A DNA stretch of 64,000 bases, taken from NCBI GenBank assembly GCA_033030425.1, contig JAUFSD010000015.1, forward strand, positions 248,001 to 312,000, written 5' to 3'. The position numbers were made by a program, and so were the translations under genes. Below the pieces are notes generated by a model. The model did not search any database and had not been told where the DNA came from. It worked only from the letters and a program-made list of their open reading frames with translations. This DNA comes from Verpa conica (taxonomy: Eukaryota > Ascomycota > Pezizomycetes > Pezizales > Morchellaceae). Position 1 is the stretch's first letter, and the number at the start of each line of letters is the position of its first letter. Shown here in pieces: positions 48,224 through 61,562 of the stretch.

Positions 48224-49446
48224 GACTTATGAGTTCGGAGTGGTAAGGATAAGAGGTAGATGAGGGGACGAGCAGAGATGAACGGGGGGGGATAAAGTAG
48301 AGTTAGTATAGTATAACTATAGCTGGTTGGGAAGGTTGTGGGGTGATGGTGGTTGAGGTGGAGATCTTTGAAGTGAGGTTGGTCGTGTCTTTGGGTCTGG
48401 GTGTGTCTCTGTGATGGCAGGAAGAAGGAAACCGTGGAAACTTTCGGACCCGGGCACAAGTGAAGGGGGACGTAAGTTGTGGCTAATACTCAAGCAGAGG
48501 GTCACAAAGGTCTGGGCTGCCAGGTTACCCGGCTGGCGCATAGAAGCGGGTCATGGCTCTATCTGGCCAAAGACCAACGTGCGATTCCCAACCTGTGTGC
48601 GGTGTGTCTAATATTGGGCTTGAGGGTATATGTAGAGATCAATCTAGGAACAGAATCTGGCCTATATATAACTTGCCCGTATACGCTTTACTCCTAATCC
48701 CAATCCTCCAGCTTGTTTATGGCGCTAGGACCTAAGAAGCTCATCCTCAGCGCGGCCATTACTGTAGCCTAACTAAGGTAATCCCCGGCTATTTTCGGTG
48801 ACCTGAAGTTTACGAGGACAGTTATCTGGTCTAATGAGGAACACCAAAGCAACTAGGTCAAGGCCTGGGTCAGGAGAGAACGATTCAGGATCAAATCGTA
48901 TAAAATGACGTTTCGACCTATATCTTCCGAACAAGGAACGGCCCTGTTTTGAGCTTAGTTGGGGGGTGAGCTACAGGAAAAGTGGTGGGAGGTGGAATCT
49001 CGGCGGCTACTTAGGATTACTGGGCGCTTCGCTCTTGGCATGAAAGTGCCGAGTGATACTACATGAAGAACTCTACGCAACACTGATAAGGTGAAACGAA
49101 GTAAAATATCCAAGCCTGGTGGCTTAAAGGGAACCATAAAGACAAGTCAATAATCTATGAAGCTCGGCTCTTAGGGTGTTTATACAAGGGATTAATGAAA
49201 CGCAGGATTTCTCTCGGCGGGTAGGAAGCTCCTAGAGGAGTGATGACCGATGAGAATCATACTCTCTCTTTAGTATTTACACCTGATTACTAACTGAGTG
49301 TTTGTCAATTCTTTCTTAATATACACGTTCATGAATGCTCGCTGAGATATTCTCGCTATACTAAAAGTAATAAACCTCGGCTAAACTCACGCAGTACACA
49401 AAGTTTTGACAATGGCGGCAACAGTACCTATCTTGCCTTGTATCTA
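48224..49446. other. Intergenic between NCA2 and SEC4
   Basis: About 1.2 kb. The first 250 bp next to SEC4 is a G-rich (plus-strand) leader/promoter; the rest has no supported ORF or repeat. Confidence 0.4.
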
Positions 49447-51762
49447 CTATTTAATCCATTTCGCGTATGCCCTACCAAAAAGTTAGTAGTAGTCCCAAAG
49501 CTATCTTTAAAATGAATTAGGAACTCACCATCTAATCCTCTCTACAACTCTCAACTGGTTCACGACTCCTCTTCTCACATCAACAAGCTCTTCCACATCC
49601 TCTACAAACTCTCCACCAACTCCTCTCGGCAGAACCCTCCGTGCAAACTCTCTGAGAACATGTACCTCACATAACAACAGACCATGCTCCTTATACGTCA
49701 ACATGCCACTATTTTCGCCTCTCATTGCCTGGCTCCCTGTCAAAATCCGGTCCACATTCCTTAAAGTTCTCACCATTTGACCGGCTCTATTATATGATCT
49801 TCTTCCTTTTCTTCCTCCCATCGCGCCTCGTGCCCATTGAACAATACCAACGCATACGAGAACACCCGGCGTTAGGCCCACGAAGCCAAAAACGAGCTCT
49901 TGGGATTTGAGAAGACGATCAATACCACTAATGGCTACTTCAACGTCGACTTTTGTTTTTTGGATTTGGATCAGAAGGGCACGGACAAGCTCGCCTTTAA
50001 TAGCAGAACGGAATGGCTTTCGCAGATCACGTTCGTACGCCTTGAGAACAGGGGTGAGATCGCCTTCCTTTACGCGTAGCCGAACAGTCTGGATCTGTGC
50101 CTCTGTAAGTGCGCTAGTGTCGTTGGCCGAAGATGCAACAGCTGGGTTATCGATAGCGAAATCGACTACCATACGCTCAAGGGATTCCATATCCGCTTTT
50201 AGTGAGCTACGAGACATGAGGGCTACCTCAGAGTCCTCGCTATGACGGATTGTACCGATGACCTTGCGCGTGGGTTCAACAACCCAGTTCATCCAGAAAT
50301 CGATGATGGTGGAGCCGAGATCCTGAGTCCAGTCTATCAACTCCGCTTGACGGTTCACTAGAATTCTTAAGATAGTAGTTGATGAGAGGAGTAGTGCTAC
50401 GGCAGGAAGCCAGTAACGAGTTAGTAGACCGGGACGGCCGTGGGTAGTAATGAGAGCTTTGGATGCGGCGGCCTGCGTAGGGAGGTGCTTTACTAGGATA
50501 TCCTGTAGCTGCTTTGCTAGGCCCGCAGTCGCTGCCCTGCCGCCTGCTGCTCCGTAGCTGCGAGCCCGGGAAGATTTAGTCCCTTCTTCATCCACCTTTT
50601 CGAGATGGAATACGGTTTCTTCGAATTCATCGAGAGTATGATCTACAGAGCTAACGTTTCGGACAACGTTTTCTATTAAAAGAGCCGCTCTTTCAACGAT
50701 CCCTTTCCACTCGTCATGTTCTTGGTCTTCAAATCCGAATGACAGACCTTCCCCGATGAGAACACCGAGAGCGGACGCTTTCATTTCTCGTAACTTTTTG
50801 ATAGACTCTTGCTTCTTTCTTATTTCGTGACGTGCAAGGGAGAGTGGCGAAATTGCGCCCATCCTGAAAGATCGCTCATGGAGTGAGTTCTTGACTAGTG
50901 CATAAAACTTTCTTGCTGTTTGCGAGAGCGAATCGGACTTTGAAGGTGCTTCAAGCCATGTATCGTGGTCTTCGCCCTCCTTCAATTCTAGGCTTTCTTG
51001 GGAAATATGGTAAGGACCTGGAAAGACTGGGATTCGCTCCATCTCTCGTAACTCCCGTAGCCGTTGCATTGCGTCCGCAAAGATCTCTTTAGAGAAGCGG
51101 ATAACTCGCTGCGGTGATGTTTGTAGAGAATACAACGCTGTATAGGTGTGGCTCGAGGAGACCTCATCCCAGTAAAACATATCCTGCGCTAACGGCAGTG
51201 TTTGTTCCACCAGCGAATTCAAGACAATCCCGTAAGTCTGAATAGTTGCTTTACTAAGGAGTACCCACTCTAGCTCCAACTCATAGTAGTAGTGCTCTCC
51301 TCCGGGTGTTCCCCCTTCCATTGCACGCCCACCAATTCTTGCATGGTCCTCCTCACCATCTTCATCCTCTTCTGCCTGAAATCCTAACGCACCATGCTGC
51401 TTACTAATATTAGCAGCCTGCAGTAGGTTTACAATGCGTTGCGGTGTTAGGGGACGTGTAGTTGTTGCACCGAGGGCCTTGATGATCGCCTGGAGGTTGT
51501 GGGCATGCGCTGTAGGCTCCCGGAAGTGAGATACCTGGCCCGGCTGGTGTGCAAATGTTGTCGAGAACGGAGAAGTAGGCTCTGTCTCACCAGGAGGTAG
51601 GCGATCGAGCTGAAGACGATCGAGTTGTGCGTCAAGATGGACAAGTTGACTGTTAATTTTCAATTTATGATGTCAACGGGTTATAGATTCTCATTTCACT
51701 TATATTATTTCCCTAGCTTAGACTTCGGAGAATACTAGAACTTACTCAGATATGAATGTCAT
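49447..51762 (-). CDS. NCA2: Nuclear control of ATPase protein 2 (Nca2)
   Basis: Three exons: 51762-51746 (17 nt), 51649-49529, 49471-49447 (25 nt); 720 aa. Start MTFISD/QLVHLDAQLDRLQL; end VVERIRW/AYAKWIK, both rebuilt over short terminal exons that an ORF search would miss. The last intron (49472-49528) has donor GTGAGT and branch point ACTACTAAC. Family features: LLTRYWLPAVALLLSSTTIL (membrane segment) followed by a helical region, LVFGFVGLTPGVLVCVGIVQ (second membrane segment), and the conserved tail LTYKEHGLLLCEVHVLREFA. Yeast Nca2 is a mitochondrial protein that helps control expression of the mitochondrially encoded ATP synthase subunits 6 and 8; the role here is by homology. Confidence 0.93.
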
Positions 51763-54700
51763 CTTGGGTTCATCAAGTAGACTACTGTTCCAGAGCCCGC
51801 CGTTTGGGGTGGAGATTCAGGGAACAAGAGTCCGCCACGGGCTGCTACAGGAATGGAGGGGTTGTTGTTGTTTTGGTTTGGGGTGGGGCAGTTGCATATT
51901 ACCATAACTGCAACTGCAGCTTCGATCTGCATCATATTACTCTACAGATGCGGGGAACTCCTCTTTACGCCTATTCTGATTCTGCACTTCTGCCTAGTCC
52001 TAATATTTTTTTTGCTACTGGTTGTGCGGTCCTATTACTAGTGGTTACGAACATTTGTATATTCATGGTAACTTTGCACGTCCTGCAGGCTGCGAGGGGG
52101 ATAATAGCTTGAGTATGCTCGTGCGAAGCGAACTCTTAGATTTCCGTGACGCGCAGAGATACAGGAGCAGAGACAAAGAACTACAAATCTACAACTCAGG
52201 TCCTAAAGTGGCAGCGCAACGAAAGGTGAGGCTGAAGGGAGAAATCTAGACCCCGCAAGAGACAACCAGCCAACATACAAACTCGCTCATGAAGGTAACA
52301 AACAGAACTGTAGACCAAAAGCACAAAGTATCTTTCTTCTTCGTCTCGGACAGCGCCCAAACGAAAACGAAAAAACACCAGCCAAAAGGTAGGAATATAT
52401 CAAAAATTAAACAACCCAGGAGGCCCGAAGACCTCTGGCAAAGTCCCTACCCTCGACGTGCAATGAGGGTCTGAATCTTTGAGGAACTGGTCTTTGTGAG
52501 CACCAATCTCTGTCGCTAGGTAAGTATGAAGAGGAAAGAAGGGGCGGGAGAAGCTGGCTTTATAAAGGGGAGCTGTACTTGGCGCCAAGAGTTATTTCGC
52601 CGACAGGGCTAGGGTTTTATGGCTAGTGGGTACAAGCGCTAAGACAGCGCTATAGAACTTGGCGGAATGCAGCCCAGAATGATGTTATTGACTGTTTCAG
52701 GCCTAGCCTTACGGGCAATATTGGTGATACATGAAATATCATTCGGACTTGCCGAGATTTATGCTACCGAAGGTGTGTTCTCTTTCCCCTTTTTTATATA
52801 ACATTAGTTATATTGAAACTGTTAAAAGAGGTCCTCAATACAGGTTCTATTTCTATTTTCATTAAACCCTTCCCTAGTTATTTCCTAGGGTATTTTATGG
52901 CTTAGGAAGAGCCTATGGTAACCCTGTGTGCGTATGGTAGTGACGTTTTACGATACATATATTAAGTTCCTTATAACTGAGGTCAATAGCCACCTTTGTC
53001 ACGTCGTTTATTCCTGTAACTACATGTACCCCACTAAGTCTAGGACTGCCTACTAGATATTTAATGGGAGGGCACAGAGGCGTAAAACAGTCGAAGCCTA
53101 ATATAATTTACTACCGGTGGTAGGTTCAAGTACAAAAACGCTGGCTCTAGCGCCTGTATGTGCTATTTTGATTGAACCTAGCACTCTGTACTTGAGAGTT
53201 AAAATAAATTTAATAAGAAAGGTATTTAGGTATTGATAAAAGGTAATTTATCTCTATAATGTTTTGTGGCCTAGTTACTATGTTATCTAAAGGCTTGAGT
53301 AGATATAGTAAGTCTAGTGAATCTACTAATACAAATCCAAAGTGCCTAATCTACGTACAGAGTGCTAGATCCATTAGTGTGGTCCACGAGGCTGCTCGAA
53401 GCCACCTCGTGGACCACAATGGAGATGGATATGTGAAGTAAAATGTGCGGTTTGCCGTGGAGATTATAGTGGAACATGTGGAGAGGCCAATTTCAGTTCG
53501 ACCGCTGAAGTAAGCAGTGGAGAGATAGATAATGAGAATAAGCCTGAGGAGTAGGCCAGTAGAAGGGGGCCCTGCGCTACAGGATCTAACACCTACTCCA
53601 TAGACCGCTTCTTGACCTTGTTTGGGAAATAGAGTAGACACGGGTAGATTTGCTTCCTCTTTATTATTCATTCGTGACCGTTGCCGGTAGTAGGTACCAG
53701 ATGAAGGGAATCTGCAATTTCTTCGATCGGATGGAGGAACCTCTTATCTGGCCGACAGTAACATTCAGCTACTACAAAGCCGGGAAGTTATATGCACCAG
53801 CCCCATATCTATTAAATCTACTGGAGAGTGGTGCATACACTGGTATCAGGTATAGCTCTAGTCATGTGAGTGGTAGTCCGCTTATTTGGTTGATATGGTT
53901 GTTTATGCAGGTCGTCTTAGTTATGGAGCCCGGAAATATTGAGATTTAGATCCATGGCATGGGGGGCGAGTAGATCAATAAAAGGTGTTAAAGGAGTAAG
54001 AATATCCTTATAAGAGGTGGGTTTTCAACTGCAGAGAAAAAGCCAGAGACCACCTTTGTAAAAGAAGATTTAAGGAGGTCAGCTTTTTGAAATCTCTTCA
54101 TTGGTTTTTTTGAATCTTCTTTTCGTCTCCTTGTGATGGCAGAGAAATTAAACAGGTACTTTATATATTTAGCGTTAGTAATTAAAACTCATTAAACGGC
54201 AATTCTCTCATTGGTAGAATTACAGAGGTGGCTTGCCAGCTACTTTTCTTTGGATGAATTCTATACTTACTTTTTATATTTAAGCTAGCAATAATGCACC
54301 TAGTTATATTTCTTAGGATTATTGTTAAGTTAACTGGCTGATCTTTCTGAACGGTTGGTTTACTAATTCGCGTATTACTACACGTTCTATATACATAGCT
54401 ACATAGCACTTTCTAATCCTAGATCCAGGTCCAATCTAACTACCATGTATGAACCCATTATTTCCTCAGGATGCGATTCTCCCTTATGAGTTTATGTGAG
54501 CTATGTATATAGATCCAAGTTCAGACCATAGCACAGATCACCGGTGGAGACGTTTTAGACTTTTTCTTCTATAGTTGGGTAGCGGTAGGTGTTCTAGGTG
54601 CTATGTGTTATCCCCTAATACTCTTCATCTTATCGCCGTGACTCTGGCTGCTCTTAGAGAAAGATATAACCCTTGCCTATTTTGCTTAGTTTCGGACGCG

Positions 54701-55869
54701 CGGCCCCAAGCGCAAGACATATTATGATTTATGAAACACCGACTTGCCGAGTTTCCGGTGGGTAAGTCTATGGAAGTTTGACGGTGAAATACAAAATTAC
54801 TACTTCAGCGAGTACGGGAGATTGAAAGTAGAGAGGGTGGGATATATAATTGGTGTTGGCGCTCGAGTGATGTCTTGTACCTTGATCATAGCATCAGAAT
54901 AATATCAATTACATGAATAATAAACCTATTGTGCTGAGTAGACAAGGAACCAACTACTGATTTTTGCCGACTATTCCTTCTAAAAGCATCTTTTCTATCC
55001 CTCAATGATCAAGCGCAAGAGGCCATACATAGAAAAAAAATATATCATAAGGAGGTTATGTATTGTTTTCTTTAATTTGTTTTGTACGCAAGCTCACATA
55101 ATCTAATGGTACATGTATGTGAGGTGGTTAAATTTTACAGTAAGTACATGTATATGCATTTAAGCCAAGAGCACTGCGACTAACCCCACCCGTATAACTC
55201 TGCTACGGTCGCTCACACCCCACAGCTGTATGCCTAGGTAGATCATCGATTTCAAGATGCACTGGGAGATGTCAAAAAGAATACTAGAAACTAATCGCTC
55301 AAACCATCAAAAAAAGTGTTTGGCGACGACGTGCAATTTTTTTATTTGATATACTAAGTGCATTAAAATCGACGATTCGAATCGCATTACAAACAACTAT
55401 TTTTGCCGGAATGCGACAAGTATTTCTTTTGAGGAAAACGCAGCCTGAATCATTGGCACACGTGTTCGTCCGATCAATCGGGCTGTTGAAAAGTGACAAG
55501 GCTATGGTAGCGGTCTTCCCCCCACAGAGGATGTACCTATCATGAATTAAAGGCTTTACTCTCATTTTTATTTCTCCAACATGCACATCTCGCCCACAAA
55601 TGCCTGTTCCCGAGTGATGTCTAATGATCATGTCAAACCCGGCCTTGGCATTGGTAGAGGCTCTAATTCGGGGCCTGCAAATAATCCCTGTGCATTCCCC
55701 CATACATAGATACATACATTGCATACATAGGGCAGTGCTGCGTACTCTCTTACCAACTACATGACTTCTTGTCCTCTTCCTCCCTACAAACACCATTAAC
55801 CCCCCCTCTTCTCTTCCCTCCCGGTATACTTAATAAATCGCACAAGAAATCGAACAAAAAACCTAGAAA
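51763..55869. other. Gene-empty region with inverted repeats
   Basis: About 4.1 kb. Starts with the NCA2 upstream region. 52.7-55.2 kb is AT-rich and holds a hairpin (53371-53422) and a 9-bp inverted pair taggttcaa (53121-53129) / ttgaaccta (53172-53180). The 53650-53949 open frame gives a protein I do not recognise and lacks supporting structure. The last 100 bp is the CT-rich IMH1 leader. Confidence 0.45.
53371..53422. repeat. Short strong hairpin, 18-bp arms with 3-nt bulge
   Basis: gtggtccacgagg (53379-53391) faces its exact reverse complement cctcgtggaccac (53405-53417) over a 13-nt loop. The arms extend by five more pairs (ccatt / aatgg) after a 3-nt bulge on the left side. The central stem is perfect and GC-rich within AT-rich DNA. 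Confidence 0.88.
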
Positions 55870-58800
55870 ATGGCTGGCATGTTTTTTGGCCGTCTCAAGG
55901 GTGCCCTCGAGTCCCATATCGGCGAAATCGACTCCCAAATGCAACAAGAGGCCCGTTCCCGAACTTCCGTAGTCCGTCGCTCAAACTCGCCCGCCAACAG
56001 ATCAGGCTCCCGCGCAAGGAATAACACCACGTCTTCTTCATCGCTAGGAAATGAAAAATCACTTCGAGATCCCTCGGAGTTTGAAAATGACAGTGAGGCT
56101 TCAACACTCGCAGGTACACCGCCGCGCGTCGGGACACCTGTACAGGGGGAGGCTGTGACAGAGGACCCGTTAGGTGCTGTTGGGGGAGGAGGAGGGGCAG
56201 GAGGAGGAGCCGTAAACAGCGGGAAGTCTAGTGGGAGAGCGACCCCGAAGCCACAAGAACGGAATGGACCAGAGAGTAGGCCCGCAACACCAGCGAGCGG
56301 TGCGTCGATCGGATCTCCCAGCGCCTCAATAAATAGCGACCTTCCAACAGATGTAAGGGTAAAACTCCGGAAACTAGAGAAAATTGAGGCGAAACATGGA
56401 GGTATAAGGCCCCCTCCCAAGTTATACCATTCTTCCGGATGCGGTACTACTTCGTTTGGCGGATTTTAGAGGTTTTACAATACTGACGCTAGCTTTTTTG
56501 CCAACAGAGCTACTTAGGTCATACAAGATCGTCCATGCCCGAAACGCTCTCATTGAGCCGTTTGAAAAGGCCCTCCGCGAGAACACTCCCTTCGAATCTA
56601 TCGCCGATGCGAAGCCGTTGATCGACTACATCAACAGCTTCTCACTCAGAGCAGATTTGGCGAGGGAGGAACTTATTCGAGTGTCTAAAGAGCGTGACGA
56701 GCAGAAGACTCAGGTACAGAAGCTCAAGGACGAGGTAAAGGCTAAGGGCGAGGAGATCGAGAAACTCAAGGCTACAAAATCATCTGAATCAGAAACAGAA
56801 GTCAAGGAGAAGATGGATAGTGGAGCGAAGAAATCCTCGGATGACATTTTCAATTTTGACGATGAGCACGAGAAATTGTCTTCTCAAGTGGCAGAGCAAG
56901 CTGCTGAGATCACGACTCTTAAGACTGAACTCGAGACTGCAAAGGCCGCACAGAAGGTTGCAGAGGAGGCAGTGGAGGGTATGCAACAGAGTGTCGAGAA
57001 TTCCCAGAAAGAATTGGAAGCCGTCAGAGAAGTTAAACTCGTGAAGGATACAGAGATCACCGAATGGAAGCAGAAATCCGAGAAGTTGGCCTTGGAAGTA
57101 GAAAAGATTACAAAGGAGGCGGACGAAAAGACGAAGCTTGCCAATGAGAAGACTAAACTCGCAGAGACGAAGGAGAAGGAAGCTTCTGAAAAGGCTAAAG
57201 AAGCCGAGACCGCAACCCAGAAGCTTGAAGCAAGATCAACAGAGCTCACCATGAAGTTGGAACAGCTTAGCAGCATAACAGAAGATCTGAGCGCAAAATC
57301 CGAGCAGCTAGAGAAAACCCAGAAAGAGGCTCAAAATCGAGACATACAAGTGGAACGCATCAAGAAAGAAATCGGCATGAAACAAAAGTACATCGAAGGC
57401 CTCGAGACCAAGCTGAAGGAGAACGGAGAAAAGATGAAGAACATGATGACCTACTCTAAAGACGTATTAGAGCTTCGTGAGGCCAAGACAATGTTGGAGA
57501 GGACGGTCGGAGATCTCGAAACAAGACTTAACGAAGCACAACGGAGGCTGATACAGGAGCGCCAAATTAAGGGTACATCTGAGAGCCCCACTCCAACCAT
57601 TGCAAAGGAGCCAGAGACACCTGGAACACCAGGAGGCGCGCCCGCAACCGGAACCGGAAAGAAGAACAAGAAGAAGAAGAAGAAGGGCAAGGGTGGGCAA
57701 GGTTCGGCTTCTACGGCAGGTGATGGATCCGTAAAGGGGGAGGAATCTATTAAGGAAAGCGAGATGGTCGAAGACGAGCTTGAGCCAGCCACCCCGACTC
57801 AGCAGGAACATACCTACACCGCCGGCTCCATTATCACTGGTCTCCAGACCGAACTTGCCGGACTCGAAATGCTACTTCAGGAGAAGGAATCGCAGATCGA
57901 GGAGCTTCAATCTAGCGCGACTGATGTCGAGAGCCTGCGCGAGGAGGTCGAATCACTACGTACCGACCTTGCCAATCTCGGCGAGGAACTCACAGACACG
58001 AAGGGTAAACTTGAAGAGAAGGAAACTGAAGTCGAAAAGAGAGACTCGTACATCTCTCAGCTAAAGTCTAAGGCTGTCGATGTCGAGGCTATGCGTGAAG
58101 AGCTTGAGTCGCTGCGAGACGATCTCATTAACCTTGGTGGCGACCTTACTGAAGCCAAAGACGGATTAAAAGAGAAAACGGAAGAGCTCAAGGAAGCAAA
58201 CGCGCGTAAAGAAGAGTTGGAGCCGAAAGTACAGAGCTTAGAGTCCGAGCTTGCAGCTTTGCAGGAGGCCCATGCATCGTCCTCCGCCGATGTTGAGAAG
58301 GCACATAAGGCATTGCAGTCCGACTACGAGAACCTCAAACAGACCGCTTCGACACTGCAATCCGATTTATCCGCGGCTCAGCAGCTAGCAGCAACTAGAT
58401 ATAAAGATGTTACGGAGCTTCGCTCAGTGCTAGAAAAGGCTCAGCCAGAGCTTGCATCCCTTCGTGCTGAAGTTGCAACTCTAGGCGCAGGTAAAAATGA
58501 AGCGAATCAAAAACTCGTCGAGCTGAAGCGCCTAGAACGGGTAGAGCGAGACCTCAGAAGCGAAATTACAGTTCTCAACAAGAAGATCACGGATAAAGAA
58601 TCGGAGATTGAGAAACAGCGCCTCAAAGTCCGTGACGAAGCCGCCCGACGGGTCAGTGCCGAAGACGCAACTCGAGCCGTCCAGAAGAACCTCCGCATAT
58701 CAGAAGAAGAGAAAAAGAAGGCCCTCGACGCAGCTGATAAGGCGGTGAGAGACCACGCCCGCGCCCAAGAAGAAATAAATACCCTTAAACCTAAGATCGT

Positions 58801-59860
58801 ATCACTCGAGAAAGATATCCAAACCCTTAGGAACGAGCGTGCAGGCCTTCAGGAAGAGTTAGAGCTTAAGTCCGCTCAGCATAACAGCTCTCAATCCCTT
58901 ATGAGCTCGATGCGAGACCAGACTAGCGAGCTTGTCCAGCAGATGAAAGAAGCTGTCGACAAGTGCGAGTCTATGGAAGAAGACCTCTTAGAGGCACAGC
59001 GCCTACTATCAGAACGCACGAGGGAAGCAGAAACGATGCGCCATCTCCTCAGTGATGTTGAGAGTCGTAACGAGGCACGTATAATAGAAATGAAGGAGCG
59101 TATGGATGCGGCCTTCGACGAGCGCGACAAAGCCGAAGAGGAAGCTGCAACTGTCGGACGGAGGAGAGCAAGGGAAATCGAGGAGTTAAAAGACAGGGTT
59201 CGAGATGCAGAGAAAGGACTGAAACGCGCAGAGGAAGCAAAGGAAGGCGCAGAGAAGGAATTGGATGGATTGAAGGATGGGAAACAGAGGGTTGAAGAGA
59301 TCTTGGAGAGAGTCCAGAGAGAGTATGAGGAGACGAAGAGGGCAATGGGAAGCATGAGGGACGCACTAGATGAGACGGATGGGCAGGTTAGGGATATCGA
59401 AAGGCAGAAGGCAGATATGCGAAAAGAGATTGAGGATGTTCAAGGCCGGTATGATAAGCTGCATAAATCATATAAGGTACTATATACTCCCAAATCTTGC
59501 ACTATTGAAATACCGGAAAACTAATTTCAACACTAGGCTCTCCAGGATGAACACCGCGCCCAGCAAACTGTCCGTCCTAAAGGAATAACCAGCCCATCAT
59601 CCCCCGTAGCCGGACGACCTTCCTCCGGTATAAGATCATCAGTCGACTCATCGCGACGCTCTATATCTAGTTATTCACAAAATGGAGCGTTAGGAGAGCA
59701 ACTAGTGAACATGGACTATCTAAAAAACGTTCTCCTCCAATTTTTAGAACAAAAGGATAAGAAGACACAAATGCAGTTAGTACCGGTATTGGGCATGCTA
59801 TTGAAGTTCGACAAGAGAGACGAGCAGAAGTGGACTGCCGCTGTAGCGGCGATTAAATAG
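55870..59860 (+). CDS. IMH1: GRIP-domain golgin (Imh1-like coiled-coil protein)
   Basis: Three exons: 55870-56401, 56508-59476, 59537-59860; 1274 aa. Start MAGMFFGRLKGALESHIGEI, a Ser/Gly/Pro-rich N-terminus, then KLRKLEKIEAKHG/ELLRSYK across junction 1. Nearly the whole of exon 2 is coiled coil rich in Glu/Lys/Leu, with a Lys run (about residue 562) inside a disordered break. The last exon ends with a GRIP domain, MDYLKNVLLQFLEQKDKKTQ, MQLVPVLGMLLKFDKRDEQK, W…, with the conserved Tyr at about 1228 that binds Arl1-GTP. Golgins of this type tether vesicles at the trans-Golgi. Introns are 106 bp (CTGAC branch point, AACAG acceptor) and 60 bp (CACTAG acceptor). Unspliced reading of either intron would lose the GRIP domain or the N-terminus. 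Confidence 0.94.
57923..58234 (+). repeat. Internal 52-residue duplication in the IMH1 coiled coil
   Basis: DVESLREEVESLRTDLANLG (from 57923) reappears as DVEAMREELESLRDDLINLG (from 58079), 156 nt later, and the similarity carries on through EEL/GDL and T..A/TKG/DGLKEK. It is an in-frame tandem duplication of 52 codons. Confidence 0.75.
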
Positions 59861-61532
59861 GTGTTTTATGGTAATGGTGTACTAATGGAGTGTTGATTTG
59901 ATTTGGTTTTGTATTGTATTATGTTTTCTCTTTTCTTTCTTTCAAAATGGACTTACGCCCGGGTAGGAATGGGCTGGTGTCAGAACTGCTTGGTTTATAA
60001 AACTCCTCGTTGGTAAAAAAAGGCAGAAAGAGTGGGAAAGGCAGTCTCAGTCGCCTTTACTTTCATAGTTTTCACCGGTGACCTGACCTACTTAGTATTA
60101 ATTTACTTCTTGCTATACGGGTAGATGATCTTTATTTCATGCTTTACACCTATTGCTTCATACTTCAGTGCTACCTCCTTCTAATAACATATGTAGTTTA
60201 AACGGGTTATAGGAAGGTAGTAGTATCATGGGTGATCACTCGAATGACTTGGTATATTTTAGTCTCCCGTAGCGCGGTTATTAAGGTAAATTAGATATTA
60301 TATACACTTTAATTACACTTTTCCCAGAGATATATCCGGATCCTAAGCCACAGCTCTACTATTACGATCGTAGGAACAGGCTGCCCGTGCAACCCACCGC
60401 GTTCTAGGGACGAAGTAATGCATACAAATATACCGAGATCCGGGTTCGGGAGTTCATAGACTGTTCAGGGGAAAACAACAAAGGAATAGGATCATCAATT
60501 CAGTCTTTTAAGGGGCCAAGCAGCGATGAAGCTGGTAGAGACTTTACCAGTCTGAAGGTGCTGGAAAGTTTGGATATATAAAAAGGCCATCAGTATATAC
60601 CCACAGATAGGCTGTTTTATATCCTAAGAAAATTCCTGTTAATGTAGGTTTTATTACTATGAAAAGGTTATTGTTAGCCTTTTTTTTTGCACTGATTTTT
60701 GTCTTATTTTTCTTACGTATGTGTTATTTATGATTCACCCATCCTTACGTATGTGTTGAAGCGTTTAGGCATGCAACTAATGAAGCAGCTATTTTAATAC
60801 ATGTACCCACCTAGAAATAAACTCTGTCGATACTTTTTATACCTTTATATGAATATTAGTAGATGGTAGTTGCGTTGTAACATAAAACATCGGCAGACTT
60901 TATTTGTAGGCGAGTAGCTGTAAGACTTATCAGCCAACTCGCCATCAATTATTATCGCCACCCCTATATAGGCAACTCAAGAATTGATAAATATTTTCCA
61001 GGTGATTTTGACTATTAGTTGTCTGATAAGGTCATCTAGAGTTTCCCGGGGTGATTTCGAATACTGCCGAGTGAGAAACCATGATCACGAATAGGGCGGA
61101 AGCAAGGATGTGTTATCTTTGCGTTTCGGATTACGCATATTGCGCTTCTTCTGTGCTAGCCCCGGGTCATCAAGATATCCCACCTCCTCACCGCTATTAA
61201 AAAGCTCGGGGAGCTCTAAAGAAAATTCGAAATATGATGTGAGTTTTTTTCTCCCTCCCCGCGGTGTAAAGCTGAGCCCATGTGCCCGAAATAACCAATC
61301 AAGTCGGAAAAGCTTTGGGCCAAGGCCGGAGACGACACCCGTTTCCTTGCTACACTTGATATTTGGGCTTTTGCTGTGTAACCCCACCGCTCTTCACATG
61401 ATTTGCCTCCTCCCAGCTTCCGATGGGGCTGAACAGGACAGCAAGCATGTCAAGCCACAGCATCAGCCCGCATCAGGCGTCTTAGGATGCCCGATGATGC
61501 AATTGATCTTTATAACCGGCTTGGCAGGGCAG

Positions 61533-61562
61533 GCAGATACATGCAGATACATGCAGATACAT
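61533..61562. repeat. 10-bp tandem repeat, three copies
   Basis: gcagatacat repeated three times without change. Intergenic, no known role. Confidence 0.9.

Noticed and set aside
53650..53949. 99-aa open frame (plus) near the hairpin
   Set aside because: Not recognised, no splice or codon support, surrounded by non-coding AT-rich DNA.
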